A DNA stretch of 64,000 nt from Salticus scenicus (lineage: Eukaryota > Arthropoda > Arachnida > Araneae > Salticidae), in assembly GCA_963930645.1 (NCBI GenBank), contig OZ005650.1:234016188-234080187 (forward strand). The letters run 5' to 3'. The notes below the pieces were generated by a model. The model saw only the letters and a program-made list of their open reading frames with translations. It made no database searches and was not told the DNA's origin. Of the stretch, positions 25,781 through 35,384 are shown piece by piece (positions within the stretch are counted from its first letter, which is position 1; each line of letters opens with the position of its first letter). Both the position numbers and the translations under genes were made by a program.

Positions 25781-26042
25781 CAGTGTTGGGCATAATTGAT
25801 TAAAAAGTAATTGAATTACAGTTGAATTACAGTTAAATTGAATTCTAATTATTTTACTGTCGATCAATTAATAAATAATTGATTAAAAATAAATTTAATT
25901 ACTTATTCAATTTATTTGTAATAATTCCATTTATTTGTAATCAATAACTTGTCAATCGATTGACAAAAAAAGATTATAATTGTAATTTAATTGTAATTCA
26001 ATTTTAATTCAATTACTTTTTAATCAATTATTCCCAACACTG
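25781..26042. mobile_element. hAT-type MITE with 8-bp TSD (262 bp)
   Basis: The element runs CAGTGTTGGG...CCCAACACTG. The inverted similarity continues inward (ATTGATTAAAAAGTAATTGA against TCAATTACTTTTTAATCAAT) for about 40 bases. GTGCTTAG stands directly on both sides (25773-25780, 26043-26050) and occurs once at the empty site in copy 1 (10451-10458). CAGTG termini and an 8-bp target duplication identify the hAT superfamily. It has no coding capacity. The insertion happened after the two segmental copies separated. Confidence 0.95.
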
Positions 26043-27267
26043 GTGCTTAGTTACTTCCAGAACGAGAGCAAGGTATATTTTAACATTGTTACACTGCATT
26101 CAACATAAAAAAATAACTTAAATTATAAGATACTTAAAAAGCATAATTACAGTAAAACATGGTGCTACTAGGTTTAATAATTAATCTACAGGGCTACGCA
26201 AAGTAGTTCCGATATTCTATGGAATCATCCTATTAACTGTGAATTTGGAACAAATATGTGTTACATGGAATTAGCAACGTGGTTTCTGGTGTATATAATG
26301 TTTATAAATCTTATACAGGGATACACAAAGGAAACTGGTGCATATCGGTTTATAGATCATGTTTCATTTAAGTGCATTTTAATACCGTTTCTCTGCATGC
26401 AACTTAATAAAATTAGCATTATTTGGATGCTTAAATGTATGACTTCAATAAGAAATGATAAGTACAGAATATATAATAAGTATACAGGTTTACATTAGTA
26501 TGTTATGGTTATCACAAAACTTTCCTCTATGTTTTCCCATACAAATTATTTATTAAAATTATTATTTATAAAATTATTTTTCATGGTGAGTGCAAACAAC
26601 TATCATTTGGTAGATATGTACCACAAAATGTCGAAAGAAAGAAAATTTTGTGCCCCAAATTTTTATTTTAAACTTTTAAACTTATCAAAACTTTTTAAAA
26701 AGTCCTTAATGTATCCAAATTAAGTGCGTTTTAAAATAAATTTCAACAAAGATGACTTTTCTATGATTTCTGTGCGTCTTTCTTCTATCTAATTTCAATA
26801 TATTATTACAGAATACCTTGAAGATGATATAATAATACATGCTATTCATGTTTAGCATGGTATTTTTCTGGTACAAACATTGTATGGTATAAAATGGTAT
26901 ACATTACGTAATTGGTTTGTGTACGGGAAGTCCCAAAATATTTTTATTGCATCATGGTCTACAGGAGCATTTACTTAAAAAAAGCCTTTTCCAATATCTT
27001 TATTCTTCACGCAGCATAATGATATTAACACTATTTATTCATATCCACAAAGCAATGTTTCATATAGAATATGGTGTGACTGATTTGCTTTATGATTAGT
27101 TAACAGGATCACACAAAGATGATTAGATACATTATAGGATATAAAAAGAAATTAATACTCTCCTGAGAAAGCTTTGATTTTATTAAAAATCCATACATGA
27201 AAATGACAATTGTTTGAAACTCAAAAATTCAAACAGAATATCGATCGAAAAAATCCATGATTTAAAA

Positions 27268-28408
27268 TCTTATTAATAAAAGCGAAATGGCGTCTGTCTG
27301 TCTACAGAATAATCTACCGCACTTACAGATATGACATTTGGCACATAGATAGTCTCTAACGTTTCCATGTGTACTTCGAAGCCAGATTTTAAAGTTTTTA
27401 ATTAAGAAAAAAGTTATTAATTAAAACATATTAACGTGTTTAACTCTATTAAATTTCTCGACATTTTTCTTTGCGTTGTAATTTCAGCCTGTTGCCAATA
27501 AAATAAAACGCATATAACTTTTTATTTCATTTATTTTCAAATATTTTTTAGCATAAAAAGAAATATCTCTCTACCCGTGTAAGATAATTAAAAAAATAAA
27601 TAAATAAACAAATTAAACTAAATCTGTATCATCAAATATTTCTGATAAAACTGATATCATAACACTTTTATTTTTTTTATTTATTAGGGGCTCTGCCCTC
27701 TGCTCGCTCTGCTCACCAACCATCAAAGGAAGCTTAGCCTTCCCCAGATTCGCTTCACTTATTAATCTTGGCGGGCCTCTGTACGCTTATTCGCTGCTTT
27801 GCCTTTCAATTAATAGGAATATTGATAGTGCATAACGCAAGACAAAAACAGAAAAATGTTATAGAGCCATCCCCGTATTCAGTGTTAAATTCAAATACAT
27901 AATATTTAATACTCCATTTTTATTATTTATTTATTTATTTATATTTTATGAAATAAAATCAGTATGTAATCAGAATAAATCAGTAATTTTTTCAGAACAG
28001 AAATTCGTAGCATCTAGAACATTTAGCGTTCCAGTTTCATTATATGACTCCATTTAATTTTTTGTTACTGTTTGGCGATGAATCTTTTTAGTATAACTGC
28101 ATGTTAAAGAAAAAAAAAATATATATAGTACCCATTTTGGCGATATATGTCATCCTTGGCAATTTTTGTATTTGGCGATCAAAAACGTAATACGAAAATA
28201 TACATGTAAGGTGTATATTTTCTCAATATATATTATACGAAATATTGATTCATCATATTCTTTGCTCTCTTAATATACATTAATAAAATAACCATGATTT
28301 TTGAAATGAATTATTATGTTCGCCGCATAACTTGGCGTTTTTTTTTTATCGCCAAGGACGAAAGATATTAAATCTGTTCCTACATTTTTTCTAATGCCTA
28401 TATTTTTT
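27268..28408 (+). mobile_element. Helitron-like element, 3' end not seen, copy 2
   Basis: Counterpart of 11674-12815. It starts TCTTATTAATAAAAGCG and keeps the GGGGCTCTGCCCTCTGCTCG block near 27688. It ends where the segmental repeat ends, so the 3' terminus is missing in both copies. Confidence 0.5.
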
Positions 28409-28718
28409 ACTAATGCATTTTTAGTTAATTTAGGGCAGTATATAATACTTTATATATACTTCTAATGAAAAGTTTGGTAATAATTTTACGCATTTGAAAA
28501 TATTTGAAAAGTTTATTATTATTATCTATATATTAATTTGAAACGCGTTTTGCTTGTATGCACTAAATTGAGAGAACGGCTAGTGTATACATTTGGTTGA
28601 GGTGTCTAATAAAAGGTCTTGGTCTATAGATGTGTCATCAAAAAAAAAATATATATATATACAGACACGACATTATTTCATTATTTAAAACATGAAAATC
28701 TGACATTGACAGATTTTA

Positions 28719-28930
28719 ATTTAGTGCCAGAGGCCTACTGCTAAACTTGTTAATATCGACAAATTATTCTTTAGTTAATTCGTGACGATCTAAATTCCAT
28801 GATAAAGTTTTCATTAAGTCAAACCAATGTGTTTCAGCTGCAGATATTGTAACAAATAACGTTGGAAGTCCAAACTGTCTTATAGCCGCAAAACAACGTT
28901 TTTTCTCTTTTTCCCAATGAGGGGGAGGTG
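28719..28930 (-). pseudogene. Helitron Rep N-terminal domain fragment, copy 1
   Basis: About 70 residues on the minus strand read IRQFGLPTLFVTISAAETHW, then FDLMKTLSWNLDRHELTKE, a stop at 28764-28766, then FVDINKFSSRPLALN. The LPTLF(V)T(I)SAAETHW signature with a following FDLMKTL belongs to the Helitron helicase-like N-terminal domain, which precedes the HUH endonuclease domain in autonomous Helitrons. In the second copy (31473-31673) the stop position is a Glu codon. No HUH or helicase part is present, so it is a dead fragment. Its strand is opposite to the host Helitron H1, so it was carried in as part of the module. Confidence 0.75.
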
Positions 28931-30037
28931 TGCATTGGGGGGGACTCATGTCAAAGGTGTGCCTTGGGGGGGGACTCATGTCAAAGTTGTACCTTGGGGG
29001 GGACTCATGCCAAAGTTGGGCCTGAGGGGGGACTCATATCAAAGTTGGGCCTTGGGGGGACTCATGTCAAAGTTGTACCTTGGGGGGGACTCATGTCAAA
29101 GTTGTGCCTGGGGTGGACTCATGTCAAAGTTGTGCCTTGGGGGGACTTCATTCAATAAATCCCCATTCAATAATCCGACTGAAATAGGCCCTTAGCACTA
29201 TTAAGAGTGTATTATAAAAATTCGACTACGCTGTACCGACTGAAGTAGGGGTACCATGGGGGGGGACTCATGTCAAAGTTGTGCCTTGGGGGGACTTCAT
29301 TCAATAAATCCCCATTCAATAAACCGACTGAAATAGGCCCTTAGCACTAATTAAGAGTGTATTATAAAAATTCGACAACGCTGTACCGATTGAAATAGGG
29401 GTAGCTTGACGGGGGACTCATGTCAAAGTTGGGCCTGGGGGGGGGGATTCATGTCAAAGTTGTGCCTTGGGGAGACTTCATTCAATAAATCCCCATTCAA
29501 TAAACCGACTGAAATAGGCCCTTAGCGCTATTAAGAGTGTATTATAAAAATTCGACAACGCTGTACCGACTGAAATAGGGGTACCTTGGGGGGGGGGGGA
29601 CTCATGTCAAAGTTGGGCCTTGGGGGGACTTCATTCAATAAATCCCCATTCAATAAACCGACTGAAATAGGCCCTTAGCACTATTAAGAGTGTATTATAA
29701 AAATTCGACAACGCTGTACCGACTGAAATAGGGGTACCTTGGGTGGGACTCATGTCAAAGTTGGGCCTGGGGGAGGACTCATGTCAAAATTGTGCCTTGG
29801 GGGGACTTCATTCAATAAATCCCCATTCAATAAACCGACTGAAATAGGCCCTTAGCACTATTAAGAGTGTATTATAAAAATTCGACAACGCTGGACCGAC
29901 TGAAATAGGGGTACCTTGGGGGGGGGACTCATGTCAAAGTTGTGCCTGGGGGGGACTCATGTCAAAGTTGTGCCTTGGGGGGACTTTATTCAATAAATCC
30001 CCATTCAATAAACCGACTGAAATAGGCTTCTAGCACT
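28931..30037 (+). repeat. 29-bp minisatellite with higher-order repeats, array 1
   Basis: Seven units of about 29 bases (GGGGGGACTCATGTCAAAG followed by TTGTGCCTT) run to about 29145. After this, pairs or single units alternate with a 112-base spacer that begins ATTCAATAAATCCCCATTC and ends ACCGACTGAAATAGGGGTAC. Six spacer copies start near 29149, 29299, 29479, 29632, 29809 and 29986 (the last truncated), giving higher-order units of about 150-180 bases. The spacer is bounded by repeats of ACCGACTGAAATAGG. The period is not a multiple of three, and all frames are open only because the unit lacks stops. Confidence 0.9.
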
Positions 30038-30279
30038 AGAAAAAAAAAAAAAATAGGGGTTAAACACACGTTTGCGAGCATAAATCAGCTTCAAATTACT
30101 TCACGGTGAAGAAATTGTACATGGTGTGGGAGGGGGGTGGAACTAGGCTAGGATACCAAAAAATCATTTTCTGCGAAATTAGTATTTTTGATTTTAAAAG
30201 AGGAAGAAATAGATTTGGTGTAGGGGAAAGGGGAGAAATTAGTTTGAGGGGGAAATCCGCTCTAGACCCACACATGTAG

Positions 30280-30590
30280 CACCTCATTTTAAAGGTCTTG
30301 AAATTTCATGTCGAATGGTGCTGTTCGTATGCAATATAGTGCACCCTTGGTGGTGAAAAATCGAACTAGGTGATTTTGTTGTAGACCCTATCATGTTACA
30401 CTTTATTTTAAAGCTCTTGGTATTTCCTGACCGTTAGTTATGTTCGTACAGAATACACTGGGCCCCCTGACAGTGGAAAGTGCAACTAAAGGATTTTGCA
30501 GTTGACACCTTATTTGAAAGATCTTCGAAATTCAAGGCAATTGGTGATATTTGAGTACAACATACTGCGCCTCCTGGTGGAGGAAAGAGG
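30280..30590 (+). repeat. 120-bp satellite, array 1 (about 2.5 units)
   Basis: Units carry ATGTTACACTTTATTTTAAA, TTGGTATTTCCTGACCGTT, and a GC-rich core (GCACCCTTGGTGG 30347, GGCCCCCTGACAGTGG 30460, GCGCCTCCTGGTGG 30568). The matching array in H2 (33290-33900) has five units, several with a closer match to GCGCCCCCTGGTGG. Confidence 0.75.
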
Positions 30591-31190
30591 GTTTTGAAGC
30601 GCGTGCGTAGCATGCCTGCTATACGGTGCGGCAGCCACAGGCTGCGGCAACACGAGTCAGAGGTTCGTTCGGTTCAAGGTTAATTTTTGAGAATTTTTTC
30701 TTGTTATTAGCGGCCCGCATATACGTTGCCCCAGGCACCGGGGTCACGAGCCCGAGTTCCGTTCAGTTTGAGGTAATTTGTTTGTTACAGATGATTATTT
30801 TTTTTCGCGATGCTTTCATTTAGAAATCGAAATTCAAACAAAATCGAGTTAAAGATATAAAATCATAACAATTTCAGGTTCATTTAGGGTTATTATCATG
30901 GGCCCGGGCAGAGTCGGGCGGGTCAGCTAACATGTAGTCTTAATATTAAACGAAACAGAAAATAAAAGATAGCAACTGTTTATTTGGAGTCAGTTTGACG
31001 TAACATTGACAGTACTTTGAAGAAAGTGATGTCATATATAGTATTTCTATTTATAAGCATTTTTTCGAATTTTTTTTTTTTTTAAGTGAAATGTCGTAAA
31101 TCATATTAGATGTTTTGACTTGAAATATATTTAAATAATGATGCGATGATTTTTGAAACATTACCGTCGAATTCGACGGGTTCTAGCTAG

Positions 31191-31377
31191 TTGTCATTTT
31201 TAGTTGGAAAAATGAACTACAGCTTCAAATGTTTATTCTCTTCTACATACTTCTAAAAATAACGAAAGATAAAACGTATCCGATACTCTATAAAAGTTTT
31301 AAGTGATGATTTTCCTCTTGGCCATAAATTTAAAATACTTTGGATATATTTTATGCCAAAATATATTCGGCGTGTTT

Positions 31378-31382
<5 letters not shown>
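31191..31382. other. Unique gap between two Helitron modules
   Basis: AT-rich, no match elsewhere in the window and no supported frame. It separates the end of H1 from the second Rep/minisatellite module. Confidence 0.4.
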
Positions 31383-31415
<33 letters not shown>

Positions 31416-31472
31416 CAGACACGACATTATTTCATTATTTAAAACATGAAAATCTGACATTGACAGATTTTA

Positions 31473-31673
31473 ATTTAGTGCCAGAGGCCTACTGCTAAAC
31501 TTGTTAATATCGACAAATTCTTCTTTAGTTAATTCGTGACGATCTAAATTCCATGATAAAGTTTTCATTAAATCAAACCAATGTGTTTCAGCTGCAGATA
31601 CTGTAACAAATAACGTTGGAGGTCTAAACTGTCTTATAGCCGCAAAACAACCTTTTTTGCTCTTTTTCCCAAT
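31473..31673 (-). pseudogene. Helitron Rep N-terminal domain fragment, copy 2
   Basis: Homologous to 28719-28930. It reads IRQFRPPTLFVTVSAAETHW, then FDLMKTL, and keeps TKEEFVDINKF without the stop seen in copy 1. Upstream, an extra base near 31660 breaks the frame relative to copy 1. So each copy carries a different lesion, and neither can be functional alone. The domain call rests on the conserved SAAETHW block. Confidence 0.75.
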
Positions 31674-31683
31674 GAGGGGGAGG

Positions 31684-32395
31684 TGTGCCCTGGGGGGGAC
31701 TCATGTCAAAGGTGTGCCTTGGGGGGGGACACATGTCAAAGTTGTACCTTGGGGGGGACTCATGTCAAAGTTGGGCCTTGGGGGGGACTCATGTCAAAGT
31801 TGGGCTTTGGGGGGGACTCATGTCAAAGTTGGGCCTTGTGGGGGGGACTCATGTCAAAGTTGTACCTTGGGGGGACTCATGTCAAAGGTGTGCCTTGGGG
31901 GGGACTCATGTTAAAGTTGTACCTTGGGGGGACTCATGTCAAAGTTGTGCCTGGGGGGACTCATGTCAAAGTTGTGCCTTGGGGGGGACTCATGTCAAAG
32001 TTGTACCTTGGGGGGACTCATGTCAAAGTTGTACCTTGGGGGGGGACTCATGTCAAAGTTGGGTCTGGGGGGGACTCATGTCAAAGTTGTGCCTTGGGGG
32101 GGACTCATGTCAAAGTTGTACCTTGGGGGGGGACTCATGTCAAAGGTGTGCCTTGGGGGGGGACTCATGTCAAAGTTGTACCTTGGGGGGACTCATGTCA
32201 AAGTTGGGCCTTGGGGGGGGACTCATGTCAAAGGTGTGCCTTGGGGGGGGACTCATGTCAAAGTTGGGCCTGGGGGGGACTTATGTCAAAGTTGTGCCTT
32301 GGGAAGGACTCATGTCAAAGTTGTACCTTGGGGGGGACTAATGTCAAAGTTGGGCCTGGGGGGGGACTCATGTCAAAGTTGTGCCTTGGGTGGAC
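31684..32395 (+). repeat. 29-bp minisatellite, array 2 (24 units)
   Basis: Twenty-four consecutive units of CTTGGGGGGGACTCATGTCA plus AAGTTGTGC/AAGTTGGGC, against seven in array 1. Variation is concentrated in G-run length (5-8) and in two positions after GTT (TGTACC, TGTGCC, TGGGCC). Several unit types recur in patterns, which suggests recent expansion by unequal exchange or slippage. All three forward frames stay open for up to 253 codons, with Gly-, Cys- and Val-rich nonsense repeats. Confidence 0.92.
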
Positions 32396-32890
32396 ATCAT
32401 TCAATAAATCCCCATTCAATAAACCGACTGAAATAGGCCCTTAGCACTATTAAGAGTGTATTATAAAAATTCGACAACGCTGTACCGACTGAAATAGGAG
32501 TACCTTGGGGGGGACTCATGTCAAAGTTGTGCCTTTGGGGGGACTCATGTCAAAGTTGTACCTTGAGGGGGACTCATGTCAAAGTTGGGCCTGGGGGGGA
32601 CTCATGTCAAAGTTGGGCCTTGGGGGGACTTCATTCAATAAATCCCCATTCAATAAACCGACTGAAATAGGCCCTTAGCACTATTAAGAGTGTATTATAA
32701 AAATTCGACAACGCTGTACCGACTGAAATAGGGGTACCTTGGGGGGACTCATGTCAAAGTTGTGCCTTGGGTGGACATCATTCAATAAATCCCCATTCAA
32801 TAAACCGACTGAAATAGGTCCTTAGCACTAATTAAGAGTGACGTATAAAAATTCGACAACTGTACCGACTGAAATAGGCCTCTAGCACTA
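32396..32890 (+). repeat. Higher-order repeats after array 2
   Basis: Three copies of the 112-base spacer (starting near 32398, 32632 and 32779) alternate with one to four 29-bp units, in the same arrangement as 29149-30037. The last spacer is shortened (GACGTATAAAAATTCG instead of the usual GTATTATAAAAATTCG). Confidence 0.85.
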
Positions 32891-32916
32891 AAAAAAAAAA
32901 GTTTTAAAAAGATAAA

Positions 32917-34752
32917 TCTACATATTAATTTGAAACGTGTTTTTGTCTGTCTCCACTAAATTGAGAGAACGGCTAGGTGTAAAAATTTGTTTGAGATGTC
33001 TAAAAAAAGTCTTGGTCTGTAGATATGTTATGAAAAGAGAAAAATAAAAAAAGTCGAAAAGTTCCCCCCCCCCTGGGGAGGCAGGTGTTAAACACATGTT
33101 GGTGAGCATAATTCAGCTCCAAATTACTTCACGGTGAAGAAATTGTACATAGGGGACTATACTCGAATACTAAAAATCCTATATTTCCGATTCTGGAATT
33201 TTCAATTTTAAAGGGGGGGGGAAGGGGGAAAGTAGATTTAAAGGGGGGGGGGGAAGGGGGAAATTAGTTTGAGCGGGAAATCCGTTCTAGACCCACACAT
33301 GTAGCACCTCATTTTAAAGGTCTTGAAATTTCATGTTGATTGGGGATGTTTGTATACAATATAGGGTGCCCCCTGGTGGTGAAAAATGGAACTATGTGAT
33401 TTTGTAGTAGACCCTATCATGTTACACATTATTTTAAAGGTTTTGGTATTTCTTGACCGTTGGTGATGTTCGTACAGAACACACTGCGCCCCCTGGTGGT
33501 GGAAAGTGCAACTAAAAGATTTTGCAGTTGACACCACCATGTGACACCTTATTTGAACGGTCATAGAAATTCAAGGCGGTTGGAGATAAAGGTCTTAAAA
33601 TTTCATGTTGATTGGGGATAATTGTATACAATATAGTGCGCCCCCTGGTGCCTAAAAATGGAACTAGGTGATTTTGCAGTAGACATTATCATGCTACACC
33701 TTACTTTAAAGGTGTTGGTATTTCCTGACCATTTGTGTTGTTCGTGTAGAACAATCTGTGCGCCCTGGCGGTGGAAAGTGCAACTAAAGGATTTTGCAGT
33801 TGACACCAACATCTGACACCTTATTTGAAAGGTCTTGGAAATTCAAGGCGAATGGTGATGTTCGTGTACAACATACTGCGCCTCATGGTGGAGGACAGTG
33901 GATTGTAGCATGCCTGCTATACGGTGCGGCACCCCACAGGCAGAGGCAACACGAGTCAGAGGTTCGTTCGGTTCAAGGTTAATTTTTGAGAAATTTTTCA
34001 TGTTATTAGCGGCCTGCATATACGCTGTCGCAGGCACCGGGTCACGAGCCCGAGTTTCCTTCTGTTTGAGGTAATTTTTTTTGTTACACATGATTATTCT
34101 TTTTTTCTGATGCTTTCATAGAAATTCAAACAAAATCGAGTTAAAGATATAAAACCATACAAATTTAAGGTTCATTTAAGGTTATTATCATGGGCCCGGG
34201 CATTGCCAGGCTGGTTTGTTCGGTTCCAGGTTAATTTTTGGGAAATTTTTTATGTTATTAGCGGCCCGTGTATGAGCTGCCACAGGCACCGGGGTCGCAA
34301 GGCAGAGTTTCATTCGGTTCGAGGTAATTTGTTTGTTATAACTGATTATTTTTTCGCGATGCTTTTATTTAAAAATAGAAATTCAAACAAAATCTAGTGA
34401 AAGATGTAAAACCATACAAATTTAAGGCTCATTTAAGGCTATTACCGTAAACCCGGGCAACGCTGGACGGTTCAGCTGACATGTAGTCTTAGTATTAAGT
34501 GAAATATAAAATAAAAGATAGAAACTGTTTATTTGGAGTCAGTTTGACGTCACATTGACAGTACTTTGTTGAAAATGATGTCATATATAGTATTTCTATT
34601 TATAAGCATTTTTCCGAATTTCTTTTTTTTAAGTGAAATGTCGTAAATTATATTAGATCTTTTCACTTGAAATACATTTAAATAATGATGCGATGATTTA
34701 TGAAACATTACGGCCAATAAAGTGATCGTCGAATTCGGCGGGTTCCAGCTAG
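32917..34752 (+). mobile_element. Helitron H2 (1836 bp)
   Basis: The 5' end TCTACATATTAATTTGAAAC matches H1. The 3' end has CGTCGAATTCGGCG (a palindrome with one wobble pair), then GGTTCCAGCTAG and a T. The interior holds the palindrome CTTCACGGTGAAG (33127), the satellite array, and two tail-like blocks with GGGCCCGGGCATTGCCAGG (about 34192) and CCCGGGCAACGCTGG. It is non-autonomous. The two internal tails suggest nested or serial Helitron ends. Confidence 0.8.
33290..33900 (+). repeat. 120-bp satellite, array 2, with CTCF-like cores
   Basis: Five units of about 120-150 bases. Each carries a core related to GCGCCCCCTGGTGG: 33366-33379 (GTGCCCCCTGGTGG), 33486-33499 (exact), 33638-33650 (GCGCCCCCTGGTG), 33760-33774 (GCGCCCTGGCGGTGG) and 33878-33892 (GCGCCTCATGGTGGA). 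The reverse complement CCACCAGGGGGCGC fits the known core of the animal insulator protein CTCF. The match is by eye, and the motif may simply be part of the satellite. Confidence 0.75.
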
Positions 34753-34817
34753 TACGTTATAAAGACAAAAAGAAATGCAATCAAATAAACAGATACGACA
34801 TTATTTCATTATTTACA

Positions 34818-34865
<48 letters not shown>

Positions 34866-35317
34866 AACATAAAAGGAAAAAAAAAGTAGAAAAAAAAACT
34901 GAATAAAATAAATTTGCTGGCAACAAATTACAATCCTAAATTTATTTTTACATTGAAAATATCATTTTTTTTTCTTTTTTTACACCATGGTAGTCCCTGA
35001 ACGTCACCAATTACCCATTGTGCAGTATCAGTGTGTCGTTAAACCCAACCAACCAACTTTTGAAACCATGGATCACATTTAAATTTTCCCGTGGAAAATG
35101 ACATCATGACAGAAAATAACGTCATAAGTGAAATTTTTTTCAGTGTGGCAAATAAAGTACCTTTATAAACCTGATAGTTTTTAATTAATAACTTATTTAA
35201 TTAAAATGATAGAAATTTCTAATTAGCAGAAAATTCTCCTTTGAATACACGGCACACAATGTTACCTCTCATATTGTGGAGAACTTTGCCCTCATTTCAT
35301 TTAATCAAATAGCCTTA

Positions 35318-35352
<35 letters not shown>

Positions 35353-35384
35353 CGTTCACATAGTAATGTGAACACAGTTTTAGT
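34753..35384. repeat. Microsatellite and short interspersed repeat
   Basis: Contents: a fragment of the module left end (about 34792-34815), a TA run (34819-34863), and at 34985-35060 a short repeat with ACCCATTGTGCAGTATCAG and GTCGTTAAACCCAACCAACC. The AACC tail and repeated head are SINE-like, but no tRNA-type promoter boxes were identified. A T run follows at 35321-35352. Confidence 0.5.

Larger units (their letters stand above)
16658..28408 (+). repeat. Segmental repeat, copy 2 (about 11.8 kb)
   Basis: Direct copy of 404-12815. Compared with copy 1 it lacks the 1.8 kb TIR element (empty site near 24738). It carries extra insertions at 18481-18646, 21930-22690 and 25781-26042, and it has a 37-base T run near 17697 where copy 1 has about six T. 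The many small differences mean the copies have been separate for some time. The insertions are useful because copy 1 keeps the pre-insertion sequence at each site. Confidence 0.88.
28525..31190 (+). mobile_element. Helitron H1 (2666 bp) with inserted module
   Basis: The 5' end is TCTATATATTAATTTGAAAC after an A, followed by CTAAATTGAGAGAACGGCTA, typical of Helitron starts. The 3' end has the perfect 16-base palindrome CCGTCGAATTCGACGG at 31165-31180, then GTTCTAGCTAG and a T. Between them lie a Rep-domain fragment, a minisatellite, about 2.5 units of a 120-bp satellite, and GC-richer blocks with GGGCCCGGGCAGAGTCGGG, itself like an internal Helitron tail. Element H2 (32917-34752) shares the start, satellite and end but lacks the Rep fragment and minisatellite between them, so that module may be a later insertion. 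Confidence 0.8.
31383..32890. mobile_element. Second Rep-fragment/minisatellite module
   Basis: It repeats 28640-30037: A-run and TA-run, CAGACACGACATTATTTC, the Rep-domain fragment, then the minisatellite, ending CTAGCACTA plus an A-run. Here it sits outside a Helitron, immediately upstream of H2. A third piece of its left end (CAGATACGACATTATTTC) lies at about 34792. The A-runs at both edges and the repeated occurrence suggest a unit that moves or is copied as a block; its termini are not defined. Confidence 0.5.

Noticed and set aside
404..28408. A single giant transposon with two copies
   Set aside because: No inverted or direct terminal repeats, no target duplication and no replication or integrase genes at the block ends.
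28931..32395. CRISPR-like regular repeats of about 29 bp
   Set aside because: Units are contiguous without unique spacers, the interleaved 112-base spacer is itself repeated, and the setting is eukaryotic.
31683..32444. Open frame of 253 codons with Gly/Cys-rich repeats
   Set aside because: The 29-bp minisatellite lacks stops in every forward frame, so overlapping frames of 218 and 170 codons exist too. Unit lengths vary by single G, which would shift any real frame.
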